The notes under the pieces are model-generated. The model made no database searches. It had not been told where the DNA came from and saw only the letters and a program-made list of their open reading frames with translations. The position numbers and the translations under genes were made by a program. This document shows, in pieces, positions 17,808 through 25,129 of a DNA stretch of 64,000 nt; position 1 is the stretch's first letter, and each line of letters begins with the position of its first letter. Source of the stretch: Actinokineospora bangkokensis (lineage in GTDB: Bacteria; Actinomycetota; Actinomycetes; Mycobacteriales; Pseudonocardiaceae); NCBI RefSeq assembly GCF_001940455.1, contig NZ_MKQR01000013.1, forward strand, positions 247,654-311,653. The letters run 5' to 3'.

Positions 17808-18050
17808 TCACTCCTGGAAGTCGGACTCCACGACCGCCGCGAGGTCGGCCGGGGAGGGGTAGGCGAACACCAGCGCGACCGGCACCTCGACCCCCAGCTC
17901 GGCGCGCAGCCGGGCGGTGATCTCGAAGGCGGCGAGCGAGTCGCCGCCCGCCTCGAAGAAGTCGCTGTCGGTGTCGAGGGCGTCGTCGGCCAGCGCGTCC
18001 CGGTAGATCGCGGCGATCAGCTCGGGGACGTCGGTGGTCGTGGCGGTCAT
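17808..18050 (-). CDS. Free-standing peptidyl/acyl carrier protein
   Basis: 80-residue carrier protein with the phosphopantetheine site FFEAGGDSLAAF; the modified Ser is residue 38. The GGDS form resembles NRPS carriers. The start ATG overlaps the stop of the PLP-enzyme gene (ATGA), and the downstream LanB-type gene begins 1 bp later, so all three are probably made together. The obvious loader is the stand-alone A domain at 19179-20657 in the same operon. It may carry a residue that is modified by the PLP and LanB-type enzymes and then passed to the NRPS whose first domain is a C domain (25126-28266). That route is inference. Confidence 0.93.
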   Translation of the reverse strand: MTATTTDVPELIAAIYRDALADDALDTDSDFFEAGGDSLAAFEITARLRAELGVEVPVALVFAYPSPADLAAVVESDFQE

Positions 18051-19003
18051 GTGCGTGCCTTCCGTCCTGGTGGTGTCGCTGCCGCGCCGATCGCGGACAG
18101 CGCGAGTGCGGTGTTGCCCCCGGAGGCGATGACCGCGGCCCGGCCCGGGCGCGGGTGGCGCAGCGCGCCCGCGAGCGCCACCGCGCCGCTGGGCTCCACC
18201 GGGGCGCCCGCGGCCAGCAGGAGCTCCTGCGCGGCGCGGACCTCGTCGTCGGTGACCGCGACCAGCTCGTCGACCCGGTCGCGGATGACCGGCCAGGTGA
18301 CGGCGCCGGGCCGCTGCCCGCGCAGGCCGTCGGCCACCGTGGTCGAGGGCGGCAGCTCCACCGGCGCCCCCGCGGCCAGCGAGGCGGCGTAGCGGGCTGC
18401 GCCCGCGGGTTCCACCCCGATGACCGCGACCGGCCGGGTGAGCGCGCCCGCGGCGAGGCAGACGCCCGCGAGCAGCCCGCCGCCGCCGGTGGGGACGTAG
18501 ACGGCGGACAGGTCGGGCTCGTCGGTGAAGACCTCCAGGCCGACGGTGCCCGCGCCCGCCACCACGAGCTCGTGGTCGGAGGAGGGCACGAACACCGCGC
18601 CGGTGGCCGCGGCCAGCGCCTTGGCGTGCTCGTCGCGCTCGGCGACACCGCCCGCGACGCCCACCACCCCGGCGCCCAGCGCGCGCAGCGCGTCGGCCTT
18701 GGCCTGGCTCGCCCCGGCGGCCATCACCACGGTGACGCGCACGCCCAGGGCGCCGCCGAGCGCGGCGACGGCGATGCCGTGGTTGCCCGAGGACCCGGTG
18801 ACGACCTCGGCGGCGCCCAGGCCCAGCAGGGCGTTGGCCGCGCCGCGCGCCTTGAACGACCCGCCGCGCTGGCGGTGCTCGGCCTTGACCAGCAGCCGGG
18901 TGCCCGGCAGCGGCAGCAGCGGGGTGCGGTGCACGCGCCCGGCGATGCGGGCCGCGGCCGAGAGCACGGCCGCGAACCCCAGTTCCAGCCCGGCGGTGGT
19001 CAC
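18047..19003 (-). CDS. Threonine ammonia-lyase/serine racemase-like PLP enzyme
   Basis: 318-residue fold-type II PLP enzyme related to threonine/serine dehydratases and serine racemase. GGSFKARGA holds the PLP lysine (K51), GSSGNHG is the Asn loop, and a GGGGLL run forms the phosphate-binding loop. No regulatory ACT domain is present, which argues against a housekeeping IlvA. GTG start overlapping the preceding stop (GTGA). Inside this operon it probably makes or inverts an unusual amino acid, for example deaminating Ser/Thr/Dap or supplying a D-isomer. The sequence alone does not separate lyase from racemase. Confidence 0.85.
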   Translation of the reverse strand: MTTAGLELGFAAVLSAAARIAGRVHRTPLLPLPGTRLLVKAEHRQRGGSFKARGAANALLGLGAAEVVTGSSGNHGIAVAALGGALGVRVTVVMAAGASQAKADALRALGAGVVGVAGGVAERDEHAKALAAATGAVFVPSSDHELVVAGAGTVGLEVFTDEPDLSAVYVPTGGGGLLAGVCLAAGALTRPVAVIGVEPAGAARYAASLAAGAPVELPPSTTVADGLRGQRPGAVTWPVIRDRVDELVAVTDDEVRAAQELLLAAGAPVEPSGAVALAGALRHPRPGRAAVIASGGNTALALSAIGAAATPPGRKART

Positions 19004-19182
19004 GGAGCCACCTCCGCCTCGGCGCGGGGCACCGGCAGCCGCTCGACGCGCAGGTAGCGCCCGAGCGGGAGGTGCAGCGCCATCGCCAGGTGGGTGCGCA
19101 GGGCGAGGTCGGTCACCGGGTCGAGCCCGGCGGTGACGCGGGTGCCCGCGCGCCCGGTCGGCCCGTGCGGTCGGGTGCTCAC
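19000..19182 (-). CDS. 60-residue ORF resembling the tail of the adjacent A domain (degenerate duplication?)
   Basis: GTG start overlaps the A-domain stop (GTGA), and its own stop overlaps the next GTG, so it is packed exactly like a translated operon gene. The C-terminal half (ALRTHLAMALHLPLGRYLRV and ERLPVPRAEA) lines up with the last part of the upstream A domain (ALRAHLATTLPPHMMPRKFT and DRLPTTTSGKA), but the catalytic A10 lysine motif SGK has been lost. The first 25 residues match nothing I know. It could be a remnant of tandem duplication, kept only to preserve translational coupling, or a small protein that mimics the A-domain C-terminal lobe. I do not assign a function. Confidence 0.55.
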   Translation of the reverse strand: MSTRPHGPTGRAGTRVTAGLDPVTDLALRTHLAMALHLPLGRYLRVERLPVPRAEAEVAP

Positions 19183-20657
19183 ACCACCACCCCCTCGGCC
19201 AGCGCCCTGCGGTCGGCCTTGCCGCTGGTGGTGGTCGGCAGCCGGTCGATGCGGGTGAACTTCCTGGGCATCATGTGCGGCGGCAGCGTGGTGGCCAGGT
19301 GCGCGCGCAGGGCGGCGTCGGCCACCTCGGCGGGCACCCCGGTGACGTGGGCGAGCAGGTAGGTGCGGTCGCGGCCGTCCACGGCGGTGGTCACGACGGC
19401 GCCGGTGACCGCGGGGTGGGTGAGCAGGGCGCCCTCCACCTCGGCCGGGTCGACCCGGTGGCCGCGGATCTTGACCTGCCGGTCGACCCGGCCCAGGTAC
19501 TCCAGGTCGCCGCCCGGGTGCCGCCGGGCCAGGTCGCCCGCCCGGTACATGCGCGCCCCCGGCGCGCCGAACGGGTCGGGCACGAACCGCTCGGCGGTGA
19601 GCGCGGGCCTGCCGCCGTAGCCGCGGGCCACGCCCGCGCCGCCGATCCACAGCTCCCCCACCGCGCCGTCGGGCACCGGGCGCAGGTCGGCGTCGAGCAG
19701 GTGCGCGACCACCCCGTCGATGGGCGTGCCCACCAGGTCGACCCCCGTGTCCGGGTCGGCGGGCACGGCGTAGCGGGTGGAGGTCATGGTGGTCTCGGTG
19801 GGCCCGTACTGGTTCACCAGCCCGCGCACCCGCGCCCGGCCGCCGGAGGCCAGGAACGGCCGCAGCGACTCGCCGCTGGAGACGACCAGCTCCGGGGCCT
19901 CGACGCCGTGCTGGACGAGGAAGGTCAGGAACGTCGGCGTCGCGCTGAGCACCGCGGTGGCCCCGTGCTCGCGCACGGCCGCGGCGAACTCCTCCGCCCG
20001 CAGCAGGGCCGACCGCGGCACCAGCACCACCCGACCGCCCGCCACCAGCGGGGCGAAGGTGTCGCGGATGGAGGCGTCGTAGCCCAGCGGGGCCAGTTGC
20101 AGCACCACCGAGCCGCGGTCCAGGCCGTAGTCGCGGGTGACGAACCGCAGGTAGTTGGTGAGCCCGCGGTGCTCGACGAGCACGGCGTTCGGCGTTCCGG
20201 TGGACCCGGAGGTGTGGCTGACGTAGGCCAGCGAGCGCGGGGCGACCTCGGGCAGCGACCCCGCGCGGGGCCCGTCGGCGCGGCCCTGCCCGTCGACCGC
20301 GATCTCCACCGGCACCGGCAGGTCCAGCGCGCCGGGGGTGCTCGTCACCAGGTAGCGGGCGCCGCCGCTGGTGACCATGGCCGCCAGCCGGGCCCGCGGC
20401 AGGTCCACGTCGAGGGCGAGGAACGCCGCCCCGGCGCGCAGCACCGCCGCCATCGCGATCACCGACGCCTGCCCGCGCTCCACCGCCACCGCGCACACCT
20501 GCTCCGGGCGCACCCCGCGGGCCACCAGCGCCCTGGCGAGGTCGTCGACCCGGGCGGCGAACCCGCCGTAGGTCAGCGACCCGTCCGGGGTGGTGATCGC
20601 GACGGCGTCGGGGGTGGTGGCGGCGTGGGCGAAGACGTCGTCGAGGAAGGTGCTCAC
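19179..20657 (-). CDS. Stand-alone adenylation domain
   Basis: 492-residue amino-acid adenylation protein with no carrier or C domain. Core A3 reads TSGSTGTPNAV, with Asn where nearly all A domains have Lys (TSGSTGxPKG). The A8 region (YRAGDLARR...[13 protein letters not shown]) and the A10 lysine (TTTSGKADRR) are intact. The pocket, read by position, is DARLVSQMTK; Asp235 indicates an alpha-amino acid, but the rest matches no code I recognise, including an Arg at 239. GTG start overlaps the LanB-type stop (GTGA). The only free carrier in the operon (17808-18050) is its likely partner. An MbtH protein is available from 28436-28633. Confidence 0.93.
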   Translation of the reverse strand: MSTFLDDVFAHAATTPDAVAITTPDGSLTYGGFAARVDDLARALVARGVRPEQVCAVAVERGQASVIAMAAVLRAGAAFLALDVDLPRARLAAMVTSGGARYLVTSTPGALDLPVPVEIAVDGQGRADGPRAGSLPEVAPRSLAYVSHTSGSTGTPNAVLVEHRGLTNYLRFVTRDYGLDRGSVVLQLAPLGYDASIRDTFAPLVAGGRVVLVPRSALLRAEEFAAAVREHGATAVLSATPTFLTFLVQHGVEAPELVVSSGESLRPFLASGGRARVRGLVNQYGPTETTMTSTRYAVPADPDTGVDLVGTPIDGVVAHLLDADLRPVPDGAVGELWIGGAGVARGYGGRPALTAERFVPDPFGAPGARMYRAGDLARRHPGGDLEYLGRVDRQVKIRGHRVDPAEVEGALLTHPAVTGAVVTTAVDGRDRTYLLAHVTGVPAEVADAALRAHLATTLPPHMMPRKFTRIDRLPTTTSGKADRRALAEGVVV

Positions 20658-22999
20658 GGCCGGGCCCGCTGCTCGCCACGGTCGGCGGTCGTCCGGTCGG
20701 CGGTCGTCTGGTCGACGGCGACGAAGCGCAGCTCGGAGGTGTACCGGTTGCCGGCGTCGTCGGTCAGCCAGGCGTGCTCGGGGCTCGGCAGCATCTCCGA
20801 GACGGTGAACCGGGCGCCCGGGTCCTTGCGGGCGAGCCTGCGCACCGCCTTGGCCATGATGTTGACGTAGACCGGGCTGTCGAAGTCGACGAAGAACGGC
20901 CGCGGCTCGGCGGGCGAGACGACGAAGGCGAACCGGGGCAGCCCCAGCTCCTCGCGCCACCAGCGGGCCCGGACGAACCGGCGGGCCTCGTCCTTCTCCT
21001 CGGTGAAGCCCACCCCCGCCGCGTCGAAGCGCCACGTCTCGCGGGCCACGACCACCCGGTCGATGGTGATCCGCGGGGAGTGGTCGGCGTCGCCGCGGAT
21101 GCTGAAGCGGTCCATGACCTTGTTGGTCAGCGCGTTGCCGAACACGTCGAGCACGTCGAACTCGGTGCCGTCGGGCAGCACCACCACCAGCTCCTCGCCG
21201 CGCGGCTCGACCACCGCGTCGGCGGCGGCGACGTTGCGGTCGTGCGCGGGGTCGCCGGTGTGGTCGACGTTGCCGACGAAGTAGTCGACCGGGCGGCCCA
21301 GGGCGGGCCTGCTGCGGGCCGACCAGCGCGGCGGCAGCTCCTTGGGCAGCATCGGCATCACCCGCGGCAGCGGGAAGTCCCGGTCGGTCTCGGCCAGCAG
21401 CGAGGCCTGGTCGGGGTGCTGGAGGACGAACAGCGAGGCGCCGATGGTGTTCATCGCCACGTGCATCTCCCCGACCAGCAGCTCGAAGTCGCCGCGCTCG
21501 ACGTCGGCGGCGTCGCGCGCGACCACCAGCAGGTCCGGGCTGATGTAGCGGGCGATGTTCCAGCCCCGGGCGGGCTCGGCGAACAGCTCGCGCACCCGGT
21601 CGGCGATGTCGGCGCTGCGCAGCCGCACCCGCCGGGTGCCCTCCGGCGCGGCGATCAGCTCGGCCCACTTCGCGCGCAGCTCGGCCTGCACCTGCTCGAC
21701 GTCGGCGGCGGTGTCCGGGTGCGGCACGGGGATGCAGGCGAACCACAGCGCGGCGATGTCCACCCGGCCGCGCTCGGCCAGGATGGCGTCGTAGGCGGTG
21801 CGCAGCCGGGCGCGGACGCGGTCGGCGACCTGGTTGGTCATCCAGCGCGCGGAGGTGAGCAGCAGGCCCAGCGGCTCCAGCTGGGAGTGGATGGCGGTGC
21901 CGAGGGTGGCCGTGGCCGAGCGGCGGGTGTCGGAGTACACCAGCGAGCGGCAGGGCGCGGTGCGCGCGCCCTTGGCGCGGGCGGCCGAGGAGTGGGTGAC
22001 CTCGGCGAAGGTGGCCTCCATGGCGGCCATGGCCGCGGCCAGCGCCTCGGGGTCGCGGCCCGCGGCGGCGACCCGGGAGCGGGCGGCCTCGACCGCGTCG
22101 AGCTTGGCCAGCGCCCGCTCGCGCGCCCCGGCGTCGCCGATGCCCGCCAGGAACCGGCGCAGCCACCGCTCGGGGTGGGCGATCACCGGCACCTCGATGC
22201 GCCGCACGACGAGCCTGCGCTTGACCAGCTCGTCGACGGCCGCCTCGACGTCCTCGGCGGTGGTGCCGACCTCGGCGGCGATCGCCGCGGTCGTGCGGAG
22301 GCCGTCGGACAGGTCGAACACCCGCGCCGCCAGGCCCACCAGCGGCTGCGGCGGCCTGCCGGGCAGGACGACGGTCTCGCCGTCGCGGCGGACGTAGGAG
22401 AGCCGCCGCGGCGGCACCCAGGCCCGCACGGCCGGGTCGGCCTCCACCGCCTTGGCCACGCCGTCGAGCGCCCAGCTGGAGAAGTACACTGTGGACTCCG
22501 CGATGAACCCCTCCCCCGGGTCCACCGCCACGCCGCTGGTGCCCAGGTCCCACGAGCCCCAGCCGACCGGGCCGAAGAAGCCGATGGTGTCGTTCTTGAC
22601 GCAGAACCGCTGCCAGTAGTGCGCCACCAGCTCCTCGCGCTGGCGGGGCATGCTGGTGCGGCCCGCCGCGGTCGGCGCCCAGTCCAGGAACGGCTTGATG
22701 CCGGAGGTGAGCACCTGCCGGTTCTGCCAGGCGACCGCGGCGCGGAAGCCGGGCAGCCGGGCGATGCGCTGCAACTCGTGCGCGGTGGCCACCGCGGCGT
22801 CGCCGAACAGCTCGGTGAAGGCCTCCCAGTCCGGGCCGCTCAGCGCGGTGCCCTCGTCGAACTTGTCGGCGGCCTCGGCCAGGCCGTCCGGGGCCAGCGC
22901 GAGCACCCCCTCGGCGGGGAAGCCGGGGCCCCGCAGCGCGAACTGGTTCCACAGCCGCCAGCCACCGGCGGCGAGCTCGACGTTGTCGGACATGGCCAT
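20654..22999 (-). CDS. LanB-type tRNA-dependent enzyme lacking the elimination domain (PEARL-like), copy 2
   Basis: About 780 residues with the same architecture as the protein at 15593-17806: the block near 130-150 (YWQRFCVKNDTIGFFGPVGW) and the domain end LPSPEHAWLTDDAGNRYTSEL are shared, but the two sequences have diverged widely elsewhere. As in copy 1 there is no elimination domain. The start is ATG at 22999 or, with better spacing from AGAAGAGAG, ATG at 22993. The stop overlaps the A-domain start (GTGA). Two paralogues in one operon could act successively or as a heterodimer. Canonical LanB needs Glu-tRNA and a leader peptide; neither a leader-bearing precursor nor a cyclase is in this operon. 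Confidence 0.88.
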   Translation of the reverse strand: MAMSDNVELAAGGWRLWNQFALRGPGFPAEGVLALAPDGLAEAADKFDEGTALSGPDWEAFTELFGDAAVATAHELQRIARLPGFRAAVAWQNRQVLTSGIKPFLDWAPTAAGRTSMPRQREELVAHYWQRFCVKNDTIGFFGPVGWGSWDLGTSGVAVDPGEGFIAESTVYFSSWALDGVAKAVEADPAVRAWVPPRRLSYVRRDGETVVLPGRPPQPLVGLAARVFDLSDGLRTTAAIAAEVGTTAEDVEAAVDELVKRRLVVRRIEVPVIAHPERWLRRFLAGIGDAGARERALAKLDAVEAARSRVAAAGRDPEALAAAMAAMEATFAEVTHSSAARAKGARTAPCRSLVYSDTRRSATATLGTAIHSQLEPLGLLLTSARWMTNQVADRVRARLRTAYDAILAERGRVDIAALWFACIPVPHPDTAADVEQVQAELRAKWAELIAAPEGTRRVRLRSADIADRVRELFAEPARGWNIARYISPDLLVVARDAADVERGDFELLVGEMHVAMNTIGASLFVLQHPDQASLLAETDRDFPLPRVMPMLPKELPPRWSARSRPALGRPVDYFVGNVDHTGDPAHDRNVAAADAVVEPRGEELVVVLPDGTEFDVLDVFGNALTNKVMDRFSIRGDADHSPRITIDRVVVARETWRFDAAGVGFTEEKDEARRFVRARWWREELGLPRFAFVVSPAEPRPFFVDFDSPVYVNIMAKAVRRLARKDPGARFTVSEMLPSPEHAWLTDDAGNRYTSELRFVAVDQTTADRTTADRGEQRARP

Positions 23000-23087
23000 C
23001 TCTCTTCTGCTCTGGGGCTTGTTCCACGAGTGGTGGGCGCCTGCCCGGGTGTCGTCGGGCCGGGTCGCCCCGTGCGGGGCGGGCTGG

Positions 23088-24020
23088 TCAGGCGGGGAGG
23101 CGGCCCGCGCACCACTCCAGGACCGCCCTGGCGCTGTGGTGCTTGTTCTCGGCCTGGGTGAAGGCGATGCTCAGCGGCCCGTCGAGGACCGCGGCGGTGA
23201 CCTCCTCGCCGCGGTGGGCGGGCAGGTCGTGCATGAACACCGCGCCGGGGCAGGCGGCCATGACCGCGTCGTCGACCTGGAACGGCGCGAACACCGAGCG
23301 CCAGTCCGGGTCCGGCTTGCTGGTGCCGGTGGTCTGCCAGCGGGTCGTGTAGACCACGTCGACCTCGGGCAGCTCGGCCATGTCGTGCCGCTGCTCGACC
23401 AGCGCCCCGGTGCGCGCGCCGTGCACGGCCGCGCGCCGCAGGAAGTCCTCGCCGACGCCGTAGCCGGGGGGCGTGCGCAGGTGCAGCTCGGTGCCCGCGA
23501 AGCGGGACAGCGCGAGGGTGAGCGCGGTGGCGGTGTTGTTGCCCTCGCCCACGTAGAGCACCCGGATGCCCTCGACCCGGCCGAAGTGGCGCTGGAGGGT
23601 GGTCAGGTCCGCGAGGGCCTGGGTGGGGTGCTCCTCGGCGCTCATGGCGTTCACCACGGCCATCCGCTTCTGGTCGGCGAAGGCGCGCAGCTCCGCCTCC
23701 GGGCCCGCGGTGCGCGCGACGAGCAGGTCGAGCATCGACGACAGCACCGCCGCGGTGTCCTCCGTGGACTCCCCGGTGTTCTCCTGGAGGTCGTCGGGCC
23801 CGTAGGCGATGGTGTTGGCCCCCAGCCGCAGCGCCCCGGCGGTGAACGCGGTGCGGGTGCGGGTGGAGGTCTTGCGGAACAGGGTGCCCACGACCAGCCC
23901 GGCCAGGGTGCGCTCGCCGTCGGCGGCGCCCGCGGCGAACCGCGCGCCGCGCTCGACCACCGCGCGCAGGTCGTCGGAGCCCAGGTCGTCGATGGAGATG
24001 AGGTGCCGCCGCTCGGTCAT
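23088..24020 (-). CDS. Carbamoyltransferase (OTC/ATC superfamily) with altered amine-acceptor site
   Basis: 310 residues. The carbamoyl-phosphate motifs are intact: STRTR at 52-56 and HPTQ at 131-134. The acceptor side differs from ornithine carbamoyltransferase: the HCLP motif is HDLP (264-267), and the SMG loop region reads RWQTTGTSKPD (228-238). The fold and chemistry are therefore those of a carbamoyltransferase, but the acceptor is probably not ornithine. In viomycin-type pathways a homologue (VioL) is proposed to carbamoylate a diaminopropionate residue to beta-ureidoalanine. The sbnA-like gene in the same cluster makes that the best guess. ATG at 24020 with GGAG about 8 nt upstream, 11 bp after the preceding gene. 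A housekeeping arginine-pathway OTC is unlikely at this location. Confidence 0.87.
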   Translation of the reverse strand: MTERRHLISIDDLGSDDLRAVVERGARFAAGAADGERTLAGLVVGTLFRKTSTRTRTAFTAGALRLGANTIAYGPDDLQENTGESTEDTAAVLSSMLDLLVARTAGPEAELRAFADQKRMAVVNAMSAEEHPTQALADLTTLQRHFGRVEGIRVLYVGEGNNTATALTLALSRFAGTELHLRTPPGYGVGEDFLRRAAVHGARTGALVEQRHDMAELPEVDVVYTTRWQTTGTSKPDPDWRSVFAPFQVDDAVMAACPGAVFMHDLPAHRGEEVTAAVLDGPLSIAFTQAENKHHSARAVLEWCAGRLPA

Positions 24021-24031
24021 GTCGTGTCTCC

Positions 24032-25129
24032 TCACGGGTGGTCGGGTCGGGTGGCGAGCAGGGCGCGGTGCAGCACCCGCAGCCCCCGGTCGAGGCGGGC
24101 CAGGTCGGTGGCCGGGGCGGGGGTGGCGGTGAGCACCGCCCCGCTGCGGCCGACGAGCACGCCGCCGGTGAAGGCCGCCGCGCGCACCGCCTCCGCGCGC
24201 ACCGGCCCCAGCTCCAGGCCCAGCAGCAGGCCGCGGCCGCGCACGGCCACGCCGGGCAGCGCGGCGACCTCGGCGCGGAACCGCTCGACCCGGCGGGCGA
24301 CGACGCGGCGGTCGGTGCCGCCCTCGGCCCACAGCTCGCACCCGGTGATCGCCGCCACCAGGGCCAGCTGGTCGCCCACGCCGTCGCCGAGCGGGGTGGC
24401 CCCGGGCAGCGCGCAGCCGCCGCGCAGCAGCAGCAACGCCAGCGGCGGGCCGTAGCCGCCGGTGGGGGCGCTGGTGATCACCACGTCGGGCAGCGCGCCC
24501 GAGTGCTGGAAGGCGAAGTACGGGCCGGTGCGCCCGCCCGCGGTGGCCGTCTCGTCGACCACGAGCAGCGCACCGGTCTCGTCGGCGGCCGCGCGCAGCC
24601 CCGCCAGCCAGCCCGCCGGGCCCTCGTGCAGCCCCTCGGCCTGCACCGGCTCCACCACGACCGCCGCGGGCGCCGGGTGGGCCAGGCGCGCCAGGTCGGC
24701 GCGGCCGTGCTCGATGAACACGGTGCCGGGCGCGCCCGCCAGCCGGTCGTGCGAGCCGGTGAAGGCGACCACGCCGTCGCGGCCGGTGCGCTCTGCGGCG
24801 AACCGCAGCGCCGTGGCCAGCGGGTCACCGCCGACCGGGTGCACGTCGAGGTCGAGCCCGGCCGGGGCCAGGACGGTGCGGGCGAAGGTGGCGCGCAGCT
24901 CGCGCTCGGTGCTGGTGGGCAGGCCCGCCCCCGCGCCGACGGCGTCGGCGGCCAGGTGGGCCAGCAGCCGCCTGCGCAGCCGCGGGTGGTTGTGCCCGGG
25001 GGTGAGCAGGCCGCCCGCCCCGGTGAGGTCGACGAACAGCCTGCCGTCCTCGGCGCGCAGCTCGGCGCCCCTGGCCCGGTCGAAGACCGGCGCGCCGGTC
25101 GCGGTCGTCGCAGCGGTCACCGCGCTCAC
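24032..25129 (-). CDS. EctB-like class III aminotransferase fold lacking the PLP lysine
   Basis: 365 residues aligning with diaminobutyrate/class III aminotransferases: DLTGAGGLLTPGHNHP (about 34-49), the EPVQAEG loop, VVDETATAGGRTG (Asp192 would contact the PLP ring) and PDVVITSAPTGGYGPPLAL (214-232). In EctB-type enzymes this last segment is SK-x-x-G-[FY]G, and its Lys forms the Schiff base; here that position is Ala221. I checked the codons on the opposite strand and read AGC GCC CCC. The usual DE-[IV]-Q-x-G stretch is also altered. Either the protein is a non-catalytic partner or it does unusual chemistry. GTG start overlaps the NRPS stop (GTGA), and the carbamoyltransferase follows after 11 bp. 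Confidence 0.85.
   Translation of the reverse strand: MSAVTAATTATGAPVFDRARGAELRAEDGRLFVDLTGAGGLLTPGHNHPRLRRRLLAHLAADAVGAGAGLPTSTERELRATFARTVLAPAGLDLDVHPVGGDPLATALRFAAERTGRDGVVAFTGSHDRLAGAPGTVFIEHGRADLARLAHPAPAAVVVEPVQAEGLHEGPAGWLAGLRAAADETGALLVVDETATAGGRTGPYFAFQHSGALPDVVITSAPTGGYGPPLALLLLRGGCALPGATPLGDGVGDQLALVAAITGCELWAEGGTDRRVVARRVERFRAEVAALPGVAVRGRGLLLGLELGPVRAEAVRAAAFTGGVLVGRSGAVLTATPAPATDLARLDRGLRVLHRALLATRPDHP

Noticed and set aside
19000..20657. A frameshift splitting one longer adenylation protein
   Set aside because: The A domain already ends with a normal A10 motif and stop. The extra ORF repeats that tail in degraded form, so duplication explains it better than a frameshift.
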